The notes: generated by a model not told the origin, from the letters alone. A stretch of DNA of 64,000 nucleotides from Pseudomonas viridiflava (GCF_003702045.1 NZ_RBTP01000003.1:94441-158440); one strand, 5' to 3'. Positions 38,968 through 47,896 are shown, numbered from the stretch's first letter. Numbers and translations are program-made.

Positions 38968-39557
38968 GCGCGTACAGCCCCGATAGCCAGTTCGACCAGA
39001 TCATCCGCGGTGCGGCCATTGGTTGCCTGACCTACCGCGGTGAAGTCCCAGCCACTTGGCGTGCGCGACAGATAAGACATCACGACGCCCGTGTGCTGGC
39101 CTTTTTCGGAAAGGTCAAAGCGGCCCAGTTCGTTACGCGAGCCCAGGTCCACGATGCGGCAGTAAGCGTTCGCGACTTTTTCGAAGTTCTGTCCAGTGAA
39201 GGAGTTGACCGTGAACACCAGGTATTTAACGGTGGCAGGCAATTTTTCCAGATCGACACTGATGGTTTCATCGTCACCCGCGCCTTCGCCGGTGCGGTTG
39301 TCGCCGGAGTGCTGAATGGCACCGTCACGCGATTGCAATTGACGGAACCACACCAGATCAAGAGGTTTCTTCTCAGCGTCGAGCATGATGCAGGAAGCGT
39401 CCAGATCGATGTCGCCACCGCCACCGCCCAACAGTTTGCCGAAGAATCCACTGGCCTTTTCCGGGTCCCATCCCAGGCCCATGCTGACTTTCTTGAGGCC
39501 TGTACCAGCGGTTTTCTCAAGCGAGATCGTCTGGTTTTTTGCCAAAGTGAGTGCCAT
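38964..39557 (-). CDS. terZ: TerZ/TerD family protein
   Basis: A 197-residue TerD-family protein that differs from the other two by a glycine-rich insertion (GFFGKLLGGGGGDIDLDAS) and the motif SGDNRTGEGAGDDE. These features are typical of TerZ, the first of the classical ter genes. I take the ATG of MALTLAKNQTISL, preceded by GGAGCGAAA; an ATG four codons upstream is possible. It lies 47 nt after the HAD gene and joins the biosynthetic half of the operon to the Ter half. Confidence 0.92.
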   Translation of the reverse strand: MALTLAKNQTISLEKTAGTGLKKVSMGLGWDPEKASGFFGKLLGGGGGDIDLDASCIMLDAEKKPLDLVWFRQLQSRDGAIQHSGDNRTGEGAGDDETISVDLEKLPATVKYLVFTVNSFTGQNFEKVANAYCRIVDLGSRNELGRFDLSEKGQHTGVVMSYLSRTPSGWDFTAVGQATNGRTADDLVELAIGAVRA

Positions 39558-39604
39558 TTTTCGCTCCATGTGGACGACGGAAGTCGGATAAAAGTGTTAC
39601 AGCC

Positions 39605-40309
39605 TTACCGTGTTGGCTCATCTTTGCTATCGGGATTGTGTAACTTGGCGTTAATGGGACCTTTGTAACGCCCTTTTCGCCACGTCGGATGGAAGTGACG
39701 CCAGTGCGCATCCTGCGCAGCGGCGAGCAATTCGTGATCGCCACGGGTGTCACCCCAGGCACGCAGGCGGAATTTGTTGAGTGGCCCGTAAACGCTTTCC
39801 AGCCGCGCCACCTTGGAGTCGCAACGGCAGTTGCTGCCCTCAATCAAACCGGTCAGTTTGCCGTCGATCACTTCAAGGTTGGTACCGATCAGCTCGACTT
39901 TGAGCCGGTCGGCGAAGGGTTGAAGCACCATAGCAGGCGATGCTGAACAAAGCGTGACAATGGCACCTTTCTCAAGCTCGGCCGCAATCGACTCCAGAGC
40001 CGCCGGGCGCATCAGGCGTTTCCAGTAGAGTTCGCAGAAGGCTTCAGCTTTCTGTTGCAGCCATTGCGCTTCGACGCCAGTCAGAAAAGCCTTGATCAGG
40101 CGGCCTTTGAGTTCATCGCGGGTGACGCGCTTGGTGAGGTAACCAATGCTCGGCAATACCAATCTGGCCATGCGTACGGAAAAGGCGCGCTGCCCAAAAG
40201 CGAATTTGAGAAACGGTACGAAGCTGTCGTGTCGGGTAATGGTCCCATCAAAGTCGAACACCGCCAGCAGGCGTTGCTCCACTTCGATTTCAAGGTCAGG
40301 TTCTATCAT
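39605..40309 (-). CDS. HAD-IB family phosphatase of the Ter cassette
   Basis: A 234-residue HAD phosphatase. The nucleophile motif is VFDFDGTITRHDSF, motif II is TLCSASPAM and motif IV is WGDTRGDHELL; a helical cap lies between motifs I and II, as in SerB/HAD-IB enzymes. In the cassette it presumably removes a phosphate from the pathway product; no substrate is known. It abuts the CitE-like gene with no spacing. Confidence 0.9.
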   Translation of the reverse strand: MIEPDLEIEVEQRLLAVFDFDGTITRHDSFVPFLKFAFGQRAFSVRMARLVLPSIGYLTKRVTRDELKGRLIKAFLTGVEAQWLQQKAEAFCELYWKRLMRPAALESIAAELEKGAIVTLCSASPAMVLQPFADRLKVELIGTNLEVIDGKLTGLIEGSNCRCDSKVARLESVYGPLNKFRLRAWGDTRGDHELLAAAQDAHWRHFHPTWRKGRYKGPINAKLHNPDSKDEPTR

Positions 40310-41260
40310 CTAGCTAACTGCCTCAGCGAGTCGAATGCTGGCATCCATGAACGAAGCGGGTGCGGGTAACACTCCATGCCATTTGGCGCGCTCCATGATG
40401 TGGGTCGCCCATTTGTAATGGGTCGCCGGTTCACACATCGCGTCGTTGTACTTGAACACGGCCGGCGCGACAGAGTTCAAAATCATGCGGGCCGAATTCA
40501 GGTCTTCAAGACTGACGCGAAGTGCATTCTGAATGATATTGACCTGTGATGGGTGGATTGCGGTCTTCCCGACCAGACCGTTGGCAATGTCCAGCGCCAA
40601 TTCCTGCTGCAGAATGTCGGGCGTGGCCAGTTGCTCGAACACCGGAGCCGTCAGCGCAAAGCCTTGCGAGCCCATGACCCCGGCCAGCATGGGGATGACA
40701 TAGCCCATCGGCGTTCCATAGAGCGTCATCGTCGGGTTGCGGCGCAGGCCCAGGCAACCCATCAGGTCGTTGCCACCGATGCGCAAGGCAATGATCCGTT
40801 CGTCGAGATTGGCTTTCAAGGCCTGCCCCAGCTCGACCATCGCGGTGGGGTTGAACACTTCGGGCGTTTCCAGCGTCGGCATCAGCGCCAGCGCCGGGTT
40901 GGTCACGGCCTGTTCCCAGCTCGGCAGGCTCTTCAACGAGAGCTTGGGCACCACAAAACCGTCGACATGCGCCATCAAGGGCCAGTCATTGAGAATGCGC
41001 GCCATCGCTGCGTCTCGGGGACGGACGAACAGCAACGGACCATTGGCCGGACGGCCGCCGCGATCATGAATGCGCGTCAGGACCTGACGCAGGTTGGCAA
41101 GCGCGGTGTCGACATCGGTCAGCGCAACGGCATCTTCCAGGCAGACGACCAGTGAGCGCAGTTCGGGAAGCTTTTCGGCAAAAACCACATCCAGAATGTC
41201 GTCGCGGGTGGCCGGCATGTAAAGCGTTGCCCCCAGTGCATAAGGCGAGAATAAGGCCAT
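40310..41260 (-). CDS. HpcH/HpaI-CitE-like aldolase/lyase of the Ter cassette
   Basis: A 316-residue TIM-barrel protein of the CitE/HpcH superfamily: VVCLEDAVALTD, LLFVRPRDAA, FVVPKLSLKS, ALMPTLETPEVF, ALRIGGNDLMGCLG and KTAIHPSQVNIIQNAL are its strand-end motifs, including the metal-binding Glu and Asp. CitE-like enzymes cleave or make acyl-CoA-type C-C bonds. Predictions for Ter cassettes place it in synthesis of a small carbon unit added to a ribosyl scaffold. Its ATG overlaps the upstream stop by one base. Confidence 0.9.
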   Translation of the reverse strand: MALFSPYALGATLYMPATRDDILDVVFAEKLPELRSLVVCLEDAVALTDVDTALANLRQVLTRIHDRGGRPANGPLLFVRPRDAAMARILNDWPLMAHVDGFVVPKLSLKSLPSWEQAVTNPALALMPTLETPEVFNPTAMVELGQALKANLDERIIALRIGGNDLMGCLGLRRNPTMTLYGTPMGYVIPMLAGVMGSQGFALTAPVFEQLATPDILQQELALDIANGLVGKTAIHPSQVNIIQNALRVSLEDLNSARMILNSVAPAVFKYNDAMCEPATHYKWATHIMERAKWHGVLPAPASFMDASIRLAEAVS

Positions 41261-42354
41261 TAGCGCAGACTCCGAATGATGGTTACCGCCCTGTAGGGCC
41301 CAAGGGCACTGCCGACCTGCTCGACAGGGATGCCCGCTTTTTCGGTCAGGTGCATGAGCAGTTGCACGTCGCTGTCAGCGGTATCGCGCACCAGCACGTG
41401 ATCCGGCACACGGCGCATGACCGCACGCGTCGCTTCCGCAATGCCCGGTTTTACACGATTCAGGTTGTTGATCTCAAAGCGTTCGGCCAGATGCGTGACC
41501 ACCTGTGAGGCGGCCGCTTTGAGTTCAAGCCGCTGTTCGGGCGTCCAGGGTGTCACCCTGGCGACAGAACGCCGACTGCTCCATTGTTTCTCGATGTGTT
41601 CGATGAAACTGCGGGTGACGTCGTGCGGCTGCAAGTGATCGTAGACCACGCAACCGTGCAGCCCACCGCTGGCAGGCCAGATCGAGCGCGATACCAGCCC
41701 GGAAACGGTTGCGCCCAGAATGCCGGACGGGATTACCCAGTCTTCACTGGACGCTGCCAGCCAGGCGCTGCCGCAGGGATCAGCCAGCACAACGAGACGC
41801 GGCTCTTCAGGAAAGCGTGCATCGCCCGCCAGACTGCGCTTGATCTCGCCTGAGATCGCGCCCTTGCCGGTCCAGCCATCGACAAATACGATGTTCTGCG
41901 CACCATGAGTCTGAACGATGGCCTCAAGTGCCACGCTATCAATGCCACGGTCGCGAATGATGCTGACGCCGTAGTGGTGGGCTTCACGCCCCAGATTGAT
42001 CAGCGCGCGACGCAGCAGCACGCCAAGCGGAAGACCGGCGCGCACGAACGACACCAGCACAATCTCCGACTCGAGACATTCGCGGTCCAGCGCCTGCGCC
42101 AGCGACTGAACGTCTGCGGCCATGCGTGCGCCGTTCTGTGCCAGCGTACGCTCGAACAGGGCCTGATGCGCCCCGCTGGGCGCTGCCTCCTCGCTGATCA
42201 TCTCCGAATAATGCTTTTGTTGCGTCTGGATCAGGCGCTCTTTTTCCTCGACGTCGGTGGTCTGCATCTCCACACAACGCAGCAAAAAATGCACATCGTC
42301 TTCCAGATAGCTGCCGCTCCCCACGGTATCCAGCCCGTGAACAGGATTAGTCAT
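41260..42354 (-). CDS. PRTase/StiP-type protein of the Ter cassette
   Basis: A 364-residue protein of the family variously named cysteine protease StiP or PRTase_1. A phosphoribosyltransferase-like PRPP loop is visible as IVFVDGWTGKGAI, with an upstream VLVSFVRAGLPLGVLL strand, and the C-terminal portion (about 200-364) has conserved Cys and His in LADPCGSAWLA and VVYDHLQPHD. Databases disagree on whether it is a protease or a transferase; the neighbours favour PRPP chemistry. I start at MTNPVHGLDTVGSG, overlapping the HAD gene by 8 nt. Confidence 0.85.
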   Translation of the reverse strand: MTNPVHGLDTVGSGSYLEDDVHFLLRCVEMQTTDVEEKERLIQTQQKHYSEMISEEAAPSGAHQALFERTLAQNGARMAADVQSLAQALDRECLESEIVLVSFVRAGLPLGVLLRRALINLGREAHHYGVSIIRDRGIDSVALEAIVQTHGAQNIVFVDGWTGKGAISGEIKRSLAGDARFPEEPRLVVLADPCGSAWLAASSEDWVIPSGILGATVSGLVSRSIWPASGGLHGCVVYDHLQPHDVTRSFIEHIEKQWSSRRSVARVTPWTPEQRLELKAAASQVVTHLAERFEINNLNRVKPGIAEATRAVMRRVPDHVLVRDTADSDVQLLMHLTEKAGIPVEQVGSALGPYRAVTIIRSLR

Positions 42355-43105
42355 GCGCGGCCCCGACAAACATTTTGGCCAACTGACTGCGGGCGGGCGT
42401 TGCCCACCAATGGCATTCGTCCATGAAACCCAGATCGGTAATGCTGTCGCCAAAACCCAGCACCGGTCGCTCACCATTCACGGCGATGTCGCGTCGCAGC
42501 CACTCCTGAACGGCGTAACGCTTGGCCAGGCCATTGGGCAGGAACGCCAGGTTGTTGCCGTTGCCATGCACATGCATATCGTCGAGCAAGCCCCGCGCCT
42601 GCACCTCGGCCAGCACACGCGTGAGGATGCTGTCGTCATGCTCGTTGTGTTTGGTGACCACGTAATGAAACAGCCTGGCCTCTTCGACGACCCAGCCGCG
42701 CAGCGACACACCCATTTCCTGGCCGATGGCCAGCGTGGTCGCTGACAGTTCATGCAGGCGCGTCTGATAGGCAGCGAGCGTCTGTTTCATCTGCTCGTTC
42801 CAGTCCTTGTCCACCTTTCCCATCAGATCGAGGATGACGCCGCCGTGGGAACAGATGGCACCCGCAGCGAAAGGCAGTTTGACCCGACTGTAGGCCTCGA
42901 CACTGCGCGCCGTCACTGGCACGACATCGGAGTGGGCCAGCAACCAGTGGGCGAACGACTTCTGCACGTTGGTCATGTAGCCGTTGGCATTACCGCTGAT
43001 GTCGAGCGTGGCAACATGCTTTTCACTATCGGCCGGGGTTTTGCGAGCGGTCTGGAACAAGGTGTCGTCCAGATCGACGAAAATCAGCGGGCGAACATCA
43101 CTCAT
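42347..43105 (-). CDS. HAD (Cof-type) hydrolase of the Ter cassette
   Basis: A 252-residue HAD hydrolase with nucleophile motif FVDLDDTLFQTARK, motif II in VVPVTARSVEAY and motif IV in VLGFGDSITDLGFM. A Cof-type cap lies between motifs II and III. It is the second phosphatase in the operon, distinct from the HAD-IB one, so the pathway probably has two dephosphorylation steps. I take the ATG of MSDVRPLIF; it overlaps the preceding PRTase gene by 8 nt. Confidence 0.88.
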   Translation of the reverse strand: MSDVRPLIFVDLDDTLFQTARKTPADSEKHVATLDISGNANGYMTNVQKSFAHWLLAHSDVVPVTARSVEAYSRVKLPFAAGAICSHGGVILDLMGKVDKDWNEQMKQTLAAYQTRLHELSATTLAIGQEMGVSLRGWVVEEARLFHYVVTKHNEHDDSILTRVLAEVQARGLLDDMHVHGNGNNLAFLPNGLAKRYAVQEWLRRDIAVNGERPVLGFGDSITDLGFMDECHWWATPARSQLAKMFVGAAHD

Positions 43106-44231
43106 CACAGACAACCTCGGCGTTCAACGCTTCAATCAGTTCGGCAGGCACCGCCTGGCTCGGGGTTTCGGTACAGATCAGCACACGGTCGAACTGACCC
43201 GGACGCACGTTGTAAAGGAAGTTGGGAATGCCCAGCCCGTAGTTGTCGGAGAACGACAGCGCATGATCAATGGCATGGCCCAGGGCAATCGGCGAACGAC
43301 TGGTCGAGCTGAAATGCACATCCGCACCGGCCTTTTCCAGGCGCTCGGCCAGCAGAAACGGGCGCCAGACGAACTCGCTGGTGCCGACCACCAGGACTCG
43401 TTCGCCTTTTTTGACCTGGATGCCGGGGGCCAGCGTGTCGTCCACCGACAGCACGCCCAGGCGTCCCCAGTCATTGGCCGTCACCAGCGGCCAGTCGCCC
43501 ATCGCAACGGTGCCGACTTCCGGCATGTCAGGCATGGGGGCGCTGACATCTTCGTCGAAGGAGTAGGACCCCTGCAGCAGCGACACCTGCTCGGCGACCG
43601 CGCCCATCGATGTGCTGACCGCCCCCGCCGACCAGTCGGTCAATACGCAGGTTACGACCCGCTCCAGCTTGTCCAGACCCGCATCGACCAGTGCCCGGTG
43701 AAGGTTAATGAAGGTCTTGCCGGTGGACGCTTCATCGTCGACCAACACCAGCGAACGGGCGTTGAGCATCATGTCGCGCAGTGCAGGGTCGGTCGGCAGG
43801 TGGATCAAGTGCGCGCTGGCATGGCTGTGCTCTTCTTCGAAGCGCGCAAACAGATCGGTGCCCGTGGGATGACGGGTGCTGACCAGGTACAACGCATCCG
43901 GACGCGACGCGCTGTAGGCCCGGTGTACACCGGCGCCCAGGCCCACCGCCGTCTCGGCCATGCCGATGACCAGCACAGGGCCTGGCAAATCGGCAGGAAT
44001 CTTGTGCGCCAAGTCTTCAAAACTGTTGAGCATCACACTTGGACGAACCGGAATGTGCCGCCCCAGCACCCGGGAAACGAACAGGAATGCACGCTTGGGG
44101 TTACGGCGTTCAGCGAAACCGAACAGTGAATCCGGGGCAATCGTGGATGCATTGACGCTCACATTGAGGGAGCCCCGAAGCAGATCAGCACGAAGCCTGA
44201 CAGGTGTGGAAGTAGCTACGCTGCTGTCCAT
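43098..44231 (-). CDS. Phosphoribosyltransferase with C-terminal TRSP-like domain
   Basis: A 377-residue protein. The PRPP loop is clear as SLVLVDDEASTGKTFINL near residue 165, preceded by VLVIGMAETAVGLGAGVHR, typical of PRTase_2 proteins from Ter clusters. The C-terminal part (about 235-377) probably corresponds to the TRSP domain that accompanies them. It should transfer phosphoribose from PRPP to, or from, an unknown base-like group. I choose MDSSVATSTPVRL because AGGAAAT precedes it; the 55-codon upstream extension is low-complexity and unconvincing. Confidence 0.87.
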   Translation of the reverse strand: MDSSVATSTPVRLRADLLRGSLNVSVNASTIAPDSLFGFAERRNPKRAFLFVSRVLGRHIPVRPSVMLNSFEDLAHKIPADLPGPVLVIGMAETAVGLGAGVHRAYSASRPDALYLVSTRHPTGTDLFARFEEEHSHASAHLIHLPTDPALRDMMLNARSLVLVDDEASTGKTFINLHRALVDAGLDKLERVVTCVLTDWSAGAVSTSMGAVAEQVSLLQGSYSFDEDVSAPMPDMPEVGTVAMGDWPLVTANDWGRLGVLSVDDTLAPGIQVKKGERVLVVGTSEFVWRPFLLAERLEKAGADVHFSSTSRSPIALGHAIDHALSFSDNYGLGIPNFLYNVRPGQFDRVLICTETPSQAVPAELIEALNAEVVCDE

Positions 44232-44307
44232 CGATAATTTCCTGATTGGCGGGGTCGCAACCCCTGGCGTCTGCCGGTCGAAACCCCGTTGAAGGGGCGT
44301 TTCGACA

Positions 44308-45450
44308 TCACTCGCGAGAGGCTTCGACAAGCCAGAGCGAGGACCGGGCAGCACGCGTGATTTCTGTGGTGGTGTAGGTCCTTTCCGACCTGGCATGTGG
44401 CGCTTCGATGCGGCAAGCCTGCAAAAAGGACAGAAGCAGTGCGGATTTCACCGCGAAATTCATGTTTTGCCCGTCCGGCACCGTGGACGTCACCATCCCG
44501 ATGACCGCCCCGCCGCTGTCGAACAGGGGGCTGCCGCTGGAGCCCGGCTGTATCGGCGCAGTGAACTGGAACAGGCTGGCATCGCTGTGCAGACCAAAAA
44601 GACCGGATATGCCACCCTGCGTCACCTGCAAGCCGCCGCCGGAAATGGACGCCAGCGGATACCCCAGCACGACCACGTTGTCGCCCGGTTCGCAGCCGGG
44701 GCCTTCGCGGAACGTGACCGGCGTCAGCGGCGAAGTGCCCTGCACCCGCAACAGTGCGATGTCGTTGCGTCGATCGATGACCACCGGCTCGGCCTTGTAA
44801 CGGCCTTCCAGCGAGTTGATGTAAAACACGCTCATGTCTTCGATGACGTGCGCGCAGGTCATCACGTGCGCAGGCCCTACGACGAACGCCGTGCCGGTCG
44901 CAGACTGATGATGCGAGCCCCCGCCGTTCGGAGCGCCTGCCGGGCGCCGAGGATGACGATCATCGACTTCCAGCCCGATCTTGCGCCCAAACGCCGAAAG
45001 TCCGTACGACGAACCTTCACTCAACGCACGGAATTTCCATTGCTCGTTACGCTTGTAGAACTCGCCAATGATGATTGCCGCTTCGCCGTTATCGCGCAGG
45101 TCGATCCTGTGTTCGATGTCCGCATCGACCTGCAGATGCAGGCTACCGATTTCGCGGACCGGTCCGGTGGCAGCAAACACATAGACCATCAGCAGCACAC
45201 GATCACTGCCCGCCGGAAGCCGGTCCAGCTTCAGCGTACAGCCCACGTTCTGTGGGCCGCCGCTCCACTCCATCCAGTTTTGTTCCTGATGCAGCAGCGC
45301 CGGATCGCCCTTGGGCTGACGCTTGTCGTCAACAGCAAGCAATGCGACCGCCGCGTACTCACCGAAAACCGAGGATCGGCCGCTCTCCAGGTTCCAAGTG
45401 CACTGCGAACTCGCTAAAGCTGTATTTGCACCTGGCGCCAAGACCTTCAT
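44308..45450 (-). CDS. TerD domain-trypsin-like serine protease fusion
   Basis: A 380-residue fusion. Residues 1-170 form a TerD-like beta-sandwich (ALLAVDDKRQPKGD, AIIIGEFYKRNEQWKFRAL) that lacks the DGDD calcium motif. Residues about 190-360 are a trypsin-like/HtrA-like protease whose triad is intact: His in MTCAHVIEDMS, Asp in RRNDIALLRVQG and Ser in QPGSSGSPLFDS. No signal peptide is seen, so the protease is probably cytoplasmic. It starts at MKVLAPGAN after GGGAGG. The catalytic state and target are unknown; it is the second gene of the operon. Confidence 0.9.
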   Translation of the reverse strand: MKVLAPGANTALASSQCTWNLESGRSSVFGEYAAVALLAVDDKRQPKGDPALLHQEQNWMEWSGGPQNVGCTLKLDRLPAGSDRVLLMVYVFAATGPVREIGSLHLQVDADIEHRIDLRDNGEAAIIIGEFYKRNEQWKFRALSEGSSYGLSAFGRKIGLEVDDRHPRRPAGAPNGGGSHHQSATGTAFVVGPAHVMTCAHVIEDMSVFYINSLEGRYKAEPVVIDRRNDIALLRVQGTSPLTPVTFREGPGCEPGDNVVVLGYPLASISGGGLQVTQGGISGLFGLHSDASLFQFTAPIQPGSSGSPLFDSGGAVIGMVTSTVPDGQNMNFAVKSALLLSFLQACRIEAPHARSERTYTTTEITRAARSSLWLVEASRE

Positions 45451-45503
45451 GCCGATCCTCCCTGACAAGAGCGATTAGTAATAGCAAAAATCTATTGTGC
45501 GGA

Positions 45504-46502
45504 TCATACAGTGGCCCGCACGGCAACGGTGATGGCCTTGACCCGAATATCATCGAGCCAATGTGTTTCCGGTTCTTTCAAGCCAAGACGTCGTGTCGCG
45601 AAAGTCCCCGGCAGATTGAGGCCTGTCTCCCGTGTGTACCCAATGCCGCCAGAGTAGCGCGGATTGATTTCAAGCAAATGTGGCTTGCCGTCGGCGTCGT
45701 CCCGAGTCTGCACATTGATCAGCCCATCACAGGCAAAATGCTCGGCGGCTTTTACGGCCAGATGAACCGCTTCGCTGTCGCGCTCGAACGTCTGATTCAA
45801 CCCCAGTTTGCGTCGGCCGACAAACGCCACGGCCTTGCCCCGCTCACAGACCATGTCCACCGAACACTCGCTGCCGGGCATATAAGGCATAAGCAACATG
45901 GGCGGACGGCCCTCGGACTGGCGATAGGCATTCAGGTAAGCCTTGAAGGTCGTCTCGCGAGCATCAGGATTGGCGAAGCAGCGGAAATCGTCGACGCCGT
46001 CCTTGAAACGCCAGAAACCCTGACCGTAAATCCCGACGGTAGGCTTGATGCACACCTCGCCCGAACCGGACAGCGCGTCATACGCGGCCTGTAATTCGTG
46101 GGCGTCGTTCGCGGTAATACCCGGTATGCACGCCAGCCCGGCCAATTCGGCTGCGGCGGTGAACCGGCTTTTGTCATCGACATTTTGAAAGGTCTGCAGC
46201 GACGTTCCGCCCGTCACAAGGTCCAAGCCTTCAGCGACGAAGCGCTCACGCTGCGCTTCGTAACTGGCGCCCACGCGACCGGCCACAATCACCTTGACGC
46301 CGAGTGTGCGGGCCGTCTCGATGACCCAGTCGATGCGCTCATCGCTATCGGTGGGTTCCTGCAAGGCCACATCGGCCTGGCCGGTAATCTCCGACCGCAA
46401 CTGGCGATGGGATGCGACAATCTGCACCGAGGCAGGTAAGGCGGCGCGTGCCCCCATGATCACTTCACGCTGGCTGGACTGCCCTTCAAGGAACCAAATC
46501 AT
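45504..46502 (-). CDS. ATP-grasp ligase of the Ter cassette
   Basis: A 332-residue ATP-grasp protein (ATPgrasp_Ter type). Visible motifs are VCIKPTVGIYGQGFWRF (ATP-binding lysine and glycine-rich loop), LLMPYMPGSECSVDMVC, and the metal ligands in HLLEINPRYSGGI. It should join a carboxylate to an amine or thiol through an acyl-phosphate. Start at MIWFLEGQS after GGAG. It is the first gene of the 13-gene minus-strand operon, 53 nt before the TerD-protease gene, and transcription is likely to begin in 46503-46621. Confidence 0.9.
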   Translation of the reverse strand: MIWFLEGQSSQREVIMGARAALPASVQIVASHRQLRSEITGQADVALQEPTDSDERIDWVIETARTLGVKVIVAGRVGASYEAQRERFVAEGLDLVTGGTSLQTFQNVDDKSRFTAAAELAGLACIPGITANDAHELQAAYDALSGSGEVCIKPTVGIYGQGFWRFKDGVDDFRCFANPDARETTFKAYLNAYRQSEGRPPMLLMPYMPGSECSVDMVCERGKAVAFVGRRKLGLNQTFERDSEAVHLAVKAAEHFACDGLINVQTRDDADGKPHLLEINPRYSGGIGYTRETGLNLPGTFATRRLGLKEPETHWLDDIRVKAITVAVRATV

Positions 46503-46621
46503 GTGAATCTCCAAAAGACAAGCTCGCGTCAAACGGCCTTGTCGAATTTTGTAATAACTGTTTTGCTTCGAAATGTTCGGATTAGGGCAAAGTCACGCAA
46601 TTTTAAACAGAGGATGCTGGT

Positions 46622-47173
46622 ATGAAGTGGCTTAAAAGGTCGATTTGGCTTGTGGTATTCGTAGCATTCGGGATCGGCGCATTAAGCCTCTATTACGTCC
46701 TGCCGCGCCATGATGTCGTGATGATCACCGGAGTGGAAGTCAAAAGGATGGACGCAGACGGTGTGATCAACGCCGAAAACCCTGCCGACGGCCCGACCCG
46801 CGACGTGTACTTCATTAATACTGAGCACCCGGACAACAAGAACGTGGTGGTCTATCGCAACGAAGACACCGGCTGGAGCTTCCCGTGGTATTTCAAGTTC
46901 GACTCCGCCGACATCCAGGCCAAAGCTCAGGGCTACTCGCGTGACTCCCAGCAACTGGCGCTCATCCGCTACTACGGCTGGCGTATCCAGATCCTCTCCA
47001 TGTTTCCCAACGTGACCCAGGTCGAAGCCGTCACCACCCGTGACGAGCCGTTCCCAGTGTTCAATGCGATCTTCTTCGGCGTGCTGACGGTGCTGCTGGT
47101 GATGATCATGGTCGTGATCCGCCGCCGCTTTCGCAAGCCGACTCAGCCACGGGTTGATCAGGTGGTGAGGTAA
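46622..47173 (+). CDS. DUF1523 membrane protein
   Basis: A 183-residue protein with an N-terminal membrane helix (about 7-27), a periplasmic domain (about 30-140) containing PTRDVYFINTEHPDNKNVVV and GWSFPWYFKFDSADIQAKAQ, and a second helix near 143-163 with a basic tail. This matches DUF1523, a family with no known function. AGAGGATG lies upstream of the ATG. It is divergent from the ATP-grasp gene and ends at a terminator. Confidence 0.85.
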   Translation: MKWLKRSIWLVVFVAFGIGALSLYYVLPRHDVVMITGVEVKRMDADGVINAENPADGPTRDVYFINTEHPDNKNVVVYRNEDTGWSFPWYFKFDSADIQAKAQGYSRDSQQLALIRYYGWRIQILSMFPNVTQVEAVTTRDEPFPVFNAIFFGVLTVLLVMIMVVIRRRFRKPTQPRVDQVVR

Positions 47174-47192
47174 CCACGTAAGTGCAACACAG

Positions 47193-47222
47193 AAATCCCG
47201 ATCCTCCGTGATCGGGATTTTT
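47193..47222 (+). terminator. Intrinsic terminator after the DUF1523 gene
   Basis: Stem AAATCCCGATC/GATCGGGATTT with a six-base loop, followed by T residues, 20 nt beyond the DUF1523 stop codon. Confidence 0.92.
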
Positions 47223-47402
47223 CGTTTAGGGCATTCGCCCCCGCACTCTCCAGGTGCCAACGCTTTCACACGCCTGCAATCAGACCCCGTAGTTTGTGAA
47301 CCAATGCTTAAATATGGCGTCTGTTACGCACGTGCAGGCATTACGCCACTCATGGATCGACCCAGCGCCTCCTCACAGGCGCCGTCAGAGGGATTTGAAC
47401 AG

Positions 47403-47840
47403 ATGAAAGAAACCTCCATCCTCGTCTCTTTCGTTGCTCTCGGCTTAGTGTTTTGCGCACCCGTTTTTGCGCAGGAAAACCCGCCGTCGCCTCCTCCACT
47501 CAACGTGGTGCTTGGCCAGAAACCGCTGCAACTGATGGACCACCAAGGCCGCTGCGCCCTGGCCGAACGCGGCCAGAGCCCACATGTGCTGGAAATGAAC
47601 TGGCCCTGTCAGTTCAGCCCTGACAAACAGGGCAAGGCGCGTGTCGAGATGTTCAATCACACACCCATCGTCCTGGTGATGCGCAGCGAACCCGAGCCAA
47701 CTCCCGGCACCAATTGCCTGACACAGACTCAAGCGGTGCGGTTGATCAACGGCAAACTCGAAACGTCTGTTCGCATGGACACCGCAGGCTGCGGCTATGG
47801 CGCAGACCAGAAAGTGTATGTAGGCCTGTTCGATTGGTAA
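47403..47840 (+). CDS. Exported hypothetical protein with four cysteines
   Basis: A 145-residue protein not recognised as any named family. Residues 1-23 are a Sec signal peptide (cleavage after VFAQ or VFA). The mature part starts with ENPPSPPP and contains four cysteines (GRCAL, WPCQF, TNCLT, AGCGY), suggesting two disulfides in the periplasm. The frame stays open about 195 nt upstream but the signal peptide fixes the start at MKETSILVS. It is followed by the DUF3829 lipoprotein after 56 nt, with no terminator seen, so they may be co-transcribed. Confidence 0.7.
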   Translation: MKETSILVSFVALGLVFCAPVFAQENPPSPPPLNVVLGQKPLQLMDHQGRCALAERGQSPHVLEMNWPCQFSPDKQGKARVEMFNHTPIVLVMRSEPEPTPGTNCLTQTQAVRLINGKLETSVRMDTAGCGYGADQKVYVGLFDW

Positions 47841-47896
47841 CGCATGCCTGTAATACCTTTTTTGACACCCCCACAACTCATGGAAGGAAGAGCAAA

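Noticed and set aside
42984..44129. 381-codon plus-strand ORF opposite the PRTase/HAD genes
   Set aside because: Antisense shadow; the minus-strand PRTase carries a clear PRPP loop.
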